DNA from: Zygnema cylindricum
Lineage: Eukaryota > Streptophyta > Zygnematophyceae > Zygnematales > Zygnemataceae
Direction: 5' to 3'
Assembly (NCBI GenBank): GCA_037447655.1
Contig: JBBHKE010000622.1
Span: forward strand, 25,266 to 89,265
DNA: 64,000 nucleotides
Part shown: piece by piece, positions 48,152 through 58,100 of the stretch
How positions within the stretch are numbered: position 1 is the first letter of the stretch
Layout of the letters: every line of letters starts with the position of its first letter
Notes under the pieces: model-generated
Told to the model about the DNA's origin: nothing
What the model saw: the letters and a program-made list of their open reading frames with translations, nothing else
The model's database searches: none
Position numbers and translations under genes: made by a program

Positions 48152-48180
48152 GCGACGAGTATACTTCGTCGCTGATCCAT
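48152..48180. repeat. Perfect 11 bp-arm hairpin at the element junction
   Basis: ATCAGCGACGA and TCGTCGCTGAT are exact inverted repeats around GTATACT. It lies between the last DNA-transposon sequence and the first recognisable gypsy RT codons, about 30 bp further on. Confidence 0.85.
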
Positions 48181-48211
48181 CATCCATCGAGGAAGTTCAT
48201 AATTTTTACAT

Positions 48212-51042
48212 AGTACCGAGCGCTTAACAAGTTAACGGTCAAGAATGCGTACCCTTTACCGAGAATAGACGAATTGCTAGACCGACTTTGAGGTGCTAAA
48301 TATTTCTCAAAGATAGATCTGCGGAGCGGTTATCACCAGATTAGAATTGCCGAGGAGGATGTGGAAAAGATAGCATTTAGAACTCAGTATGGCCATTTCC
48401 AGTTTCGGGTAATGCCGTTCGGGTTAACCAATGCACCGGCGACTTTTATGCATCTGATGAACTCCATCTTTCGATCATATCTGGGTGCGTTTGTAATCGT
48501 CTTTCTAGACGACATCTTGGTGTATAGCGGAACGCTGGAGGATCACATGAAGCACTTACGAACGGTCCTACAAGTCCTTCGGGAAAATAGGTTGTACGCA
48601 AAGAGGAGCAAATGTGACTTATTGAAAGAGAAAATTGATTTTTTGGGCCATGTGGTGAGCCGGGACGGAATCGCAGTGGATCCGAACAAAACAAGGGCAG
48701 TGAAAGAGTGGCCGCAACCGATGAACATTACGGAATTACGGAACTTTCTGGGATTATGCTTCTACTATCGACGTTTTGTTGAAGGTTTCGCCAAAATCGC
48801 TACACCACTCACGGAATTACTTAAGAATGACACGCCCTACGAGTGGAAATCGGCGCAAGGGGCAGCTTTTAACACGCTAAAGGAATGGTTGGTTACCGCC
48901 CCTGTGTTAGCTGTTCCCGACCCGGATTTACCTTGGACGATAATTACAGACGCCAGCGATACAGCTATTTGAGCAATCCTTATGCATGATCAAGGAAAAG
49001 GCGTACAACCCATTACCTACGACAGTCGAAAACTAAAGGCAGCGGAGCTTAACTGGGCCACCCATGAAAAGGAGACAATTGCAATAATCAATGCGCTAGA
49101 GGTTTGGAAATGTTACGTTCAAGGGAAGCGGATCACATGTATCACGGATCACCACGCCCTGCAGTACCTACAAACACAGCCAAAATTGTCCAAGAAACAA
49201 GTGCGCTGGATGACGTTTCTCTAGACCTTCGGGCCGGAACTTGTCATTGAATATAAGCCGGGCAAGACAACCCAGCAGATGTAATGTCGAGAAGACCCGG
49301 AGTCGCTGCTACAGTGGCGGAGCACCGATCGCAAACATCACAAGAAGTCGATGTTAGCTCTGTGAAAGAGAACACCGCAGCGGCGGCCACAGCGTAAGAT
49401 TCGAAACTCAGCGCAATCACCAGTACGGTGCAAGTGGACGAGCAATGGCTAAGTATAATCAAGGCAGCATATGACGAGGACGATACATTAAAAGAACTGA
49501 TAAAACGGAAGGTATTGGTTCGGACCGCCAAATGTATGTGGCGATACCGACCAAGTCAAACAACGAGACTTTACGTACCGACAAACCAGGAGCTATGTCG
49601 TTCGATACTGAAATTAAGTCATGATGAACCACTCTGTGGACGCTTCGACCGCGATTGAACAACCGCACGTGTAGCTGAGGCGTATTATTGGCCAAACATG
49701 ACTTGCAACATTGCGGAGTATGTCCAAACGTGTGACTCTTGTAACAGAAACAAAGCGGAATCGGGTCACCAGGGTCTGTTACAACCACTTCCGATACCAT
49801 CTATTATTTGGGAAGCGATTTCGATGGACTTCATCGTTGCTCTCCCGTTATCCAGGGAAGGTTATGACTCTATTTTCGTCGTCGTGGATTGCTTGACAAT
49901 AATGGCTCATTTCTTACCCACGACAACCACCGCCACAACGCGAGATGTAGCAGACTTATTCTTTTGGGAGATATTCCGCCATCACGGACTCCCAAAGAGG
50001 ATCGTCAGCGACCAAGATCGGAAATTTGTGAGTCACTTTTGGAGAGGTCTGTATGCGCTATGTGGAACGCAGCTGGCGATGTCCACAGCTTACCACCCTC
50101 AAACGGATGGTCAAACTGAAACGGTGAATTGGACTTTGAAGGAGGCGTTACGGGCTTATGTTTCGGTGCACCAAACGGATTGGGTAAACCATCTAATAGC
50201 GATTGAGGTGGCGTACAACAGTGCGGCGCACTTGTCCACGAATGCTACGCCATTCTCCCTCAACGGACGACAGCCCACTCTTCCCCAAAACTTATTCGTC
50301 GTGGACTGCCCTACACCGACAGCTATGGATTTTGCCACAACGTTGCAAGGGAACCAAGAAAACGCGGCGAAAGGCGCTCCAGCTGGCAAAGGATTGTCAA
50401 AAGTCGCAAGCTGACTCTCAGCGGAAGGAAACCGTTTTTCACGTGGGTGATAGGGTTCGCCTTAATATGGCAAACCTCTCCTTACCGGGCGCCCTCTCTA
50501 AGAAATTGGCACCGAAATTCACGCGCATATTCACAATTCTGTCACGTGTGGGAGAGGTGGTTTATAAGATGGATATTCCGACGGAGTGGCATATCCACAA
50601 TGTCTTCCTTGTTTCCCTACTTAAACCATTCATAGACCCTGATTCGATGTTTCCTAATCGACGGCAAAATACTCCTTTGCCCCCCGTTCACGGTACCTCG
50701 GACGAGTATGAGGTGGAGGATATCTTTCAGTCACGCCGCTCTCGGAATTCCAACTCCAGACAGTATCTAGTGCGTTGGAAGGGCTACGGCGTTGAGGACG
50801 ACTCTTGGGTGAACAAGGGGGATCTGCATTCTCGTGAGTTGTTGCGTTGGTTTCAGAAGAGTGAGGACACTCAACTTCACCGGAGGGGCAATCGGAGCGG
50901 CCGCGGTAAAGGAACGAATCGCAGTGTCGCAACCTTTGCAATTATATTGGGGACGCCGCGAAGAAACGCAACGACGATGTTACCTCACTTCGGCGATACA
51001 GCGGCGCAGTCACCGCAGCGCAGCATGGATACCGTACCATGA
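48212..51042 (+). pseudogene. Ty3/gypsy pol: RT, RNase H, integrase, chromodomain
   Basis: The product would copy element RNA and insert the cDNA. Domains in order: RT with [15 protein letters not shown] and active site FLDDILVYS (48502-48528); RNase H beginning at IITDASDTA (about 48940) through TCITDHHALQYL; integrase with an HHCC finger (CDSCNRNK; one His replaced in CGRFDRD) and core MDF (about 49824), SDQDRKF (about 50008) and HPQTDGQTE (about 50096); a C-terminal chromodomain (YEVEDIFQ, YLVRWKGYGVEDDSWV, 50701-50850). Stops at 48287, 48970-48972, 49222 and about 49657, frame breaks around 49265-49290 and a frameshift near 50350-50400 destroy it. Chromodomains in this clade direct insertion into heterochromatin. 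Confidence 0.9.
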
Positions 51043-51350
51043 GAGGAACGCAGCAACACCGCTGCGCTGATAGGAAAGCGCAATGGCGCAATTGTGTTTA
51101 ACCACATTGGTGACAAGGAACCCTTGGTTTCGCCACAGCATCGCAGTTTTAAAAATGTTGGAGGCTGCGATACCCTCGCACACTACGACGCGTCACAGAG
51201 TCCAAATGTGAAACCCTCAACCCTCTGTAACAAAGCCGCCAACCGCCTTTGCGCCCTGTTTAGTCTAGGCAGCTTAGAGAGTGCTTCACTCTGCACAGCC
51301 AGCTTACCCTTCCTTATGCACTACCAGAATTATCCGACGCCACAACATCC

Positions 51351-52595
51351 ATGGCATCGTTGTCTTCTCCACCGCCAAAAAGACGGAGACTGGTACGAGT
51401 AGGGCGAGGTGATGTACCCCGCCCGCATAGATTGTTAGAGGCAGCAGAGGCCATGGTAGAGGTAGGTAGGAGGAGGGAGGAGGTGGTAGTTGTTGAACCA
51501 AAGGAGACAGCTAGTAGCGGGGCAGGGCCAGCGGAGACCAGCAGAAAAAAGGGGTCAGAAAATTCACAAGACCCCGAGTACAACCCACTCCAAGAAGGGG
51601 ATCAGGAGGATGAGGAAGACCATGTGATTTCGGATGCGGAGGAACCGGAACGGGAACCGACACCCCCGCAAATTGAGGAGCGTGCCTCCGACCTGGAGGT
51701 GATGAGGGACCCTAATAACGAGAGCACCGCGGACGAGCAGCCCTTGGAAAGCTCGGAGAAGAAGGCGGAAGCACAATACCCTAGCGGAGACAAGGTATTT
51801 CTCCTCGGAAGGGAAAGAGGGGACACAAACGGGGAAAGTGAGCGGGAAGAAGAAACCCCCGATTATCTCTTTCCATCTCCTATCGACACTCGGCAACCGG
51901 ACCCTACTTTCAGCTTCGCCAAGCGCCTGTACAAGGACCCTTCGGAGTGGCGTGCAACCTGGCGCACAGGAAAACGTGGGGACCCCATCTATATCCCCGC
52001 CGTCGTGCCGTCACACCCAGCCTGGAATTTATTGAGAACGAAAGACCTGGGGAACAACCATAAGGGTTACGTACAACTAAACCCTCATGCCCTGCCATTT
52101 GTGGAAGTAGTCGAAGAGCACTATCGGTACAGGGTGCATGTTCTCGGGTTACCCCGTCGTTACCACCCGTGGGATATTCGTCTGCATGGCATCATCTCTC
52201 GGGTGGAGGTTACACCCGAGGTACGGGCACTCAAGATGGCCCGGAAGAACGCTCTGCAGCGGGCCCGAGCCGCTAGGAAACACATCTCCTTCAAATTAAG
52301 GAAAGTACCGTAGTGGGAACCGGCAGAGGGGGTAGCATATAGGGCACAGCAAGCCGAGGAACCTGAAGCTGCCCAAGCCTCGGCACCCGAAGAATCTGCA
52401 CCGGCAGCCATTCCAGTGCAACCTGCGGCAGGAGCAGAGGCACCGGAGGAAGGGGAGGATCGGGTTCGGGAGCAAATCACTCGGAGACGTTTGGCAGCAG
52501 CGGATCACTATATTACGCTGCTGGAGACTCGTTGTGAGCAGCTCCAACACCAACTTGACACCCTACGACAGGAATTCGAGGAGTACTGTGAGTAG
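51351..52595 (+). CDS. Extra ORF after the chromodomain: acidic protein sharing motifs with the DNA-transposon accessory gene
   Basis: ATG 51351 opens 320 codons to TAG 52311-52313; the same frame then runs 93 codons more to TAG 52593-52595, so the element ancestor probably made about 414 residues. Features in order: basic PPPKRRRL start; acidic stretch with DPEYNP and EDEEDHVISDAEEPE; EEETPDYLFPSP; YIPAVVPSHPAW; EEHYRYRVHVLGLPRRYH, running into PWDIRLHGIISR and TPEVRALK; an Ala/Pro-rich linker; and a C-terminal coil (HYITLLETRCEQLQHQL). The order and key residues match 43864-45393. It lies on the same strand as pol, 0.3 kb downstream, an unusual place for an added gene in a chromovirus. No known enzyme motif is seen; function is unknown. 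Confidence 0.65.
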
Positions 52596-52676
52596 ACATA
52601 CGGCATGCTCCGGAAATTAAAGTTTCCCTCAGGAAACAAAGTTCAGCGGGACGATGAATCCTTAGTGGGACGCACT

Positions 52677-53200
52677 GTAACAGGGTTACAAGGTTGGGAA
52701 CTTAGTGGCTAGAAACTCGGCTGCAATAGTTGCGATTGCAGAGCAGTGCAGCTGCGATTCTAGATTAGCGCAACATAGGAGCATAGCAACTTGGTAGAAT
52801 AACGTAGCGCAGCATTGCAACGCAGCGTAGCAGTATAGCAACGCCGCAGAATGTAGATTTTACCGTATAGTTCTAGAAAAATATTGTGGATAGATCTCGG
52901 TTGACCGCGAAGGTCCACATGTACATTTGTACACTATTGGGTTGACTAGCAGTTAGTTAGTTTATATAGTGAGACAGACGTAGTACGAGACTGACTCTTT
53001 GAGTAGACCCTCGCAGCGTGTGTTGAATATTGTAATCCTCTCTTGAGTAATAAAGCGCCATCTTGTCTGTCACAGCTGTGTGCACCTGTTGTTGCTACGG
53101 GAGGATCCTTGGAGCTTTCCGTTGTGCATTTCTGGTGTATTGTGGTGCCTATAATTCCTGCCTCTTTTACACTTTGCTGAGATCTCGGTTCAAGCTTTGG
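52677..53200 (+). repeat. Probable 3' LTR of the gypsy element (right limit uncertain)
   Basis: It starts TGTAACAGGGTTACA, a short palindrome at the expected TG terminus, 82 bp after the extra ORF. It contains several GCAGC/GCAGA-rich short repeats (52735-52850) and AATAAA at about 53047, as expected of an R/U5 region. No second LTR remains to confirm it, and the CA end is not defined. Confidence 0.45.
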
Positions 53201-53271
53201 TCACTAAATGTAGTGACTATGAATGCCTTGTGGGATAGGACGTTATATTTCGTGTAGGGGGTGGAGTTGAC

Positions 53272-54433
53272 ATGCACGATCAGACATTTTGTTATAGGCC
53301 CACTAACTTCTTGGAACGCAAAATCTGCATTCCGCTAATTTCCGTTAGGAAGTCCATGCCTATTATGGCAAATTTGGCCACATCCATGCTTGCATTTTCA
53401 GGGAATTTGGTGGGGGCCGAAATATTTCATTCATTGCCAGCAGAAGAAATTCTTCCCGATAGTTCTTACTTACCAAAAATTTTCACTAACCCAGGTTTTC
53501 TTATAGATACGAGGGAATTTGACCGTATCTATATCCAAACCTTGTCAATTCCACTTTCTCCAGCCTCTCTTACAATCCTAGTCCCTATAGACTCTTTTGG
53601 GTTTCTTCCCATTAATTGGAATCTGGTCTAATTGGAACCTCATCCAAATGGATTGGTGATTTTGGACCTTTTTGCTGGAATAGGCACTTCCCTCTTTGCA
53701 TGTTTGCGGAATGGATTATTAAACTAATTTTATTAGTCGGTTGAGATTGATCCGTTAGCACGGAAAGCAAAATTACATCATTGTAATGTGTTACATTCCC
53801 TATACCCGCATTTGTTACCAAAATCCGCATACAAGCATATGCATATCGCCCTCCCACAAGACATCCGGATTGTGGGCAACCATCACTTATAGGATATTGG
53901 TCCAATAGATCTACTTTTTGGCGGATGGGGGTGCCAAGGAATGTCTCGGGCGGGGAAAGGTCTCGGATTAGCCGATCCCTACACCAAAATATTTTTTTGA
54001 ATTGATCCGCATCCTACATTTTCTACAAACTTTAGATCATCCTATGGGGTATATCTTGGAAAATGTCGCAGCCTATAATGATCCAAGACCTACAGTCTTG
54101 GCTGATTATCAACGGATTGAACAATTAATTGGTCCGCCTCTTATTATTTACGCGGCTCGCCATGGTTCACTAGCACACCGGGTTCGCTCCAAATGGACGA
54201 ACCTGATCGATATTGGTAGACTACGTGAGGCCAATTTGTTAGTTCGTCCTCCTCTTAGAGACATTCAGGCTGCCATTCTTCCTTTCCATAAGGTGCAGCC
54301 TTGCATTCAAAAGTACTGTCCCCCTAATTTCATTGTCAATTTCCTAGGTCAACCTCTCAAGGTGCTTCCTACCTTAGTTTCTTACCCACATTCACATGCA
54401 TTCTCTAATGACGGTCCAAGGGACTACATTTAA
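53272..54433 (+). pseudogene. C5 cytosine DNA methyltransferase relic (retroelement/DRM-like type)
   Basis: An intact relative would methylate cytosine in DNA. A first frame (53272-53631) has no recognised domain; the same frame continues past a stop into LVILDLFAGIGTS (motif I, SAM binding, about 53657-53694), SVEIDPLARKAK, LPQDIRIV and GGWGCQGMSRAGKGL (motif IV region, catalytic Cys at 53934-53936, 53920-53964). A T-run slip near 53992-53998 moves to the frame 54002-54433 with YILENVA (motif VI), AHRVRSKWTNL (motif VIII) and LPTLVSYPHSHAF. The usual Pro before the catalytic Cys is Gly. Stops lie at 53629, twice near 53730 and once near 53890. Motifs IX-X are missing. It lies just after the putative gypsy LTR; methyltransferases captured by retrotransposons are known in some algae and dinoflagellates. 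Confidence 0.7.
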
Positions 54434-54659
54434 ATTTTTACTCTTTTTTTTTTTCCAATTCCACCAGTCTCGGAGATCTTTATCTACGATTTCCTCAATC
54501 CTAGCCAAATGTCTTGGTCTATTCCCGAATACACGGCTGTCCAGTTTACAAGTCCCATGCATATTCCATCCACTCCTCATTGGAGTGCTGCTTTTCCAAC
54601 ACGCATTTGGAATCATTCGGTTAATTGCCTTATTTAGACACTAGTAGCTGTTGAGTTAG
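54434..54659. other. 3' flank of the methyltransferase relic
   Basis: No domain was found. The frame 54396-54644 overlaps the end of the methyltransferase frame and may hold a degraded continuation, but I cannot recognise motifs IX or X in it. Confidence 0.4.
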
Positions 54660-55125
54660 GTCAAACGCTTATCGCATGTTTTCTTGTTTTCTCATGTTAG
54701 TATACAAGAATCTATAGCTTTTCAAATATTATCCAACTATTTAAGATAAATATTTTTATTGTGTATGTTTCTTAATCCAAGTGTAATTTCAACGCAACAC
54801 TACGCTTAATCAAAAACAAGTACATCGCAAAATACGTTGGTCATCAAGTTTGAGAGAGGGAGAGGAAGAGGAAGATGGAGAGGAAGAGGGAGAGGGAGAG
54901 GAAGAGGGAGCGGGAGAGGGAGAGGGAAGAGGGAGGGAGAGAGAGAGAGTGAGAGAGACACACAGAAAGGAATAATGGATATAGTACGGGGAGGGTCGAG
55001 TGTGTGTCCATAACATTGATCTTCTCTCCCAACCATCACCACCCTACCCCGCCCCCCCACCCCTATTTATCCTTGGGGAATTTAACGCCCCCCATCTCAC
55101 CCCCCCCTCCCTCCACCCGCCTGAT
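54660..55125 (-). repeat. Dispersed repeat, arm 2 of the inverted pair
   Basis: Reverse complement of 8640-9230: TACGTTGGTCATCAAGTTTG, an (AG)n/(GAGGGA)n block, TTGATCTTCTCTCCCAACCA-like sequence, CCCTATTTATCCTTGGGGAA and CGCCCCCCATCTCACCCC follow in the expected order. It abuts the 71 bp satellite, suggesting that the satellite grew out of the purine part of this repeat. Confidence 0.8.
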
Positions 55126-58100
55126 TTGGGGAAGAGGGAGAGGGAAAGTAGGGGGAAAGGGAGGATTTTTGGGAGAGAGGGAGGGAAAGGGCAGATTTGG
55201 GGAAAAAGGAGAGGGAAAGGAGGGGGAAAGGAAGGATTCTTGGGAGAGGGGGATGGAAAGGGCAGATTTGGTGAAGAGGGAGAGGGAAGGTAGGGGGAAA
55301 AGGAGGATTTTTGGGAGAGATAGAGGGAGAGGGCAGATTTGGGGAAGAAGGAGAGGGGTAGTAGGGGGGAAAGGGAGGAATTTTGGGAGAGGGTGAGGGA
55401 AAGGGCAGATATGGGGAAGAGGAAGAGGGAAAGAAGGGGGAAAAGGGAGGATTTTTGGGAGAGGGGGAGGGAAAGGGCAGATTTGGGGAAGAGGGAGGGG
55501 GAAAGTGGGGAAAGGGAGGATTTTTGGGAGAGAGGGAGGGAAAGGGCAGATTTGGGAAGAGGGAGAGTGAAAGAAGGGAAAAGGAAAGATTTTTGGAAGA
55601 GAGGAAGGGAAAGAGCAGATTTGAGGAAGAGGGAGAGGGAAAGTAGGGGCAATGGGAGGATTTTTGGGAGAGAGGGAGGGAGAGGGCAGATTTGGGGAAG
55701 AAGGGGAGGGAAAGTAGGGGGAAAGGGAGGATTTTGGGAGAGGGGGAGGGAAAGAGCAAATTTGGGGAAGAGGGAGAGGGAAAGTAGGGGGAAAGGGAGG
55801 ATTTTTGGGAGAGAGGGTGGGAAAGGGCAGATTTGGGGAAGGAGAGGGAAAAGAGGGGGAAAGGGAGGAAGTTTGAGAGAGAGGGAGGAAAGGGGCAGAT
55901 TTGGGGAAGAAGGAGAGGGAACGTAGGGGAAAGGGAGGATTTTTGGGATAGGGTGAGGGAAAGGACAGATATGGGGCAGAGGGATAGGGAAAGAAGGGGA
56001 AAAGGGAGGATTTTTGGGAGAGGTGGAGGGAAAGGGCAGATTTGGGGAAGAGGGAGAGGGAAAGTAGGGGGAAAGGGATGATTTTTGGGAGAGGGGGATG
56101 GAAAGGGTAGATTTGGGGAAGAGGGAGAGGGAAAGTGGGGTGAAAGGGAGGATTTTTGGGAGAGGGGGAGGGAAAGGGCAGATTTGGGGAAGAGGGAGAG
56201 GGATTGGAGGGAGAAAGGGAAGATTTTTTGGGAAAGAGGGTGGGGAAAGGGCAGATTTGGGAAAGAAAGAGAGGGAAAGTAGGGAGAAGGGAGGATTTTT
56301 TGGGAGAGGGAGGGAAAGGGCATATTTGGGGAAGAAGGAGAGGGAAAGTAGGGAGAAAGGAAGGATTCTTCGGAGAGGGGGATGAAAAGGGCAGACTTGG
56401 GGAAGAGGAGAGGGAAAGTAGGGGGAAAGGGAGGATATTTGGGAGAGAGGGAGGGATAGGGCAGATTTGGGGAAGATGCAGAGGGAAATGAGGGGAAAGG
56501 TAGGATTTTTGGGAGAGAGGGAGGGTAAGGTCAGATTTGTGGAAGAGGGAGAGGGAAAGTAGGGGGAAAGGGGGATTTTTGGAGAGAGGGAAGGATAGGG
56601 CAGATTTGGGGAAGAAGGAGAGGGAAAGGAGGGGAAAGGGAGGATTTTTGGGAGAGAGGGAGGGAAAGGGCAGATTTAGGGAAGAGGAAGAGGGAAAGTA
56701 GGAGGAAAGGGAGGATTTTGGGTGAAGAGGGAGGAAGAGGGCAGATTTCAGGAAGAGGGCGAGGGAAATGATGGGGAAAGGGAGGATTTTTGGGAGAGGA
56801 TGAAGGAACGGACAGATATGGGGAAGAGGGAGAGGGAAAGAAGGGGGAAAGGGAGGATTTTTGGGAGAGAGGGAGGAAAAGGGCAGATTCGAGAAAGAAG
56901 GAGAGGGGAAGTACGGGGAAAGGGAGGATTTTTGGGAGAGGGAAAGGGAAAGTAGGGGGAAAGGGCGGATTTTGGGAGAGAGGGAAGGATAGGGCAGATT
57001 TGGGGAAGAAGGAGAGGGAAAGGAGGGGAAAGGATAGATTTTTGGGAGACAGGAAGGGAGAGGGCAGATTTGGGGAATACGGAGAGGGAAAGTAGGGGGA
57101 AAGGGAGGATTTTTGGAAGAGAGGGTGGGGAAAGGGCCAGATTTGGGGAAGAAGGAGAGGGAAAGGAGGGGGAAAGGGAGGATTTTTGAGTGAGTGGGAG
57201 GAAAAGGGCAGATTTGGGAAAGGAGAGGGAAAGTACGGGGAAAGGTAGGATTTTTGGGAGAGATGGAGGTAGAGGGCAGATTTGGGGGAGAAGGAGATGG
57301 AAAGTAGGGGAAAGGGAGGATTTTTGGGATAGGGTGAGGGAAAGGCAGATATGGGGAATAGGGAGATGGGAAAGAAGGGGAAAAGGGAGGATTTTGGGAG
57401 GGGGGGAGGGAAAGGGCAGATTTGGGGAAGAAGGAGAGGGAAAGTACGGCGAAAGGGAGGAGTTTTGGGAGAGGGGGGATGGAAAGGGCAGATTTGGGGA
57501 AGAGTGAGAGGGAAAGTAGGGGGAAAGGGATGATTTTTGGGAGAGATGGAGGGAGAGGGAAGATTTGGGGAAGAAGGAGAGGGAAAGTTGGGGGGAAAGG
57601 AAGGATTTTTGGGAGTGGGGGAGGGAAAGGGCAGATTTGGGGAAGAGGGAGAGGGATAGGAGGGAGAAAGGAAAGATTTTTTGGAAAGAGGGAGGGAAAG
57701 GGCAGATTTGGGGAAGAAGGAGAGGGAAAGTAAGGAGAAAGGGAGGATTTTTAGGAGAGGGGAATGGAAAGGGCAGATTTGGGGAAGAGGGAGAGGGAAA
57801 GTAGGGGGAAAGGGAGGATTTTTGGAAGAGGGGTAGGGAAAGGGCAGATTTGGGGAAGAGGGAGAGGGATAGGAGGGGGAAATGGAGGATTTTTTGGGAG
57901 AGAGGGAGGGAAAGGGCAGATTTGGGGAAGAAGGAGAGGGAAAGTAAGGAGAAAGGAAGGATTCTTGGAAGAGGGGGATGAAAAGGGCAGACTTGGGGAA
58001 GAGGGAGAGGAAACTTAGGGGGAAAGGGAGAGTTTTTGGGAGAGATGGAGGGAGAGGGCAGATTTGGGGAAGAAGGAGAGGGAAAGTAAGGGGAAAGGGA

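Larger units (their letters stand above)
42600..48180 (+). mobile_element. pogo/Tc1-mariner-like DNA transposon (ends not defined)
   Basis: The interval holds a split DDE transposase gene (42809-43097 plus 45905-47677) with the accessory gene (43864-45393) between its first and second recognised exons. A perfect 11 bp-arm hairpin at 48152-48180 sits where the element stops and gypsy sequence begins, and may be part of its end. I could not find matching terminal inverted repeats or a TA duplication, so the boundaries are approximate. Confidence 0.55.
48181..53200 (+). mobile_element. 5'-truncated Ty3/gypsy chromovirus with an extra ORF
   Basis: It retains pol from within RT through RNase H, integrase and chromodomain (to about 51042), then an extra ORF (51351-52595), then a probable 3' LTR from 52677. 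The 5' LTR, gag, protease and the first part of RT are missing; recognisable text begins about 48212 (YRALNKLTVKNAYPLPRIDE). The 3' limit of the LTR is not certain. Confidence 0.75.
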
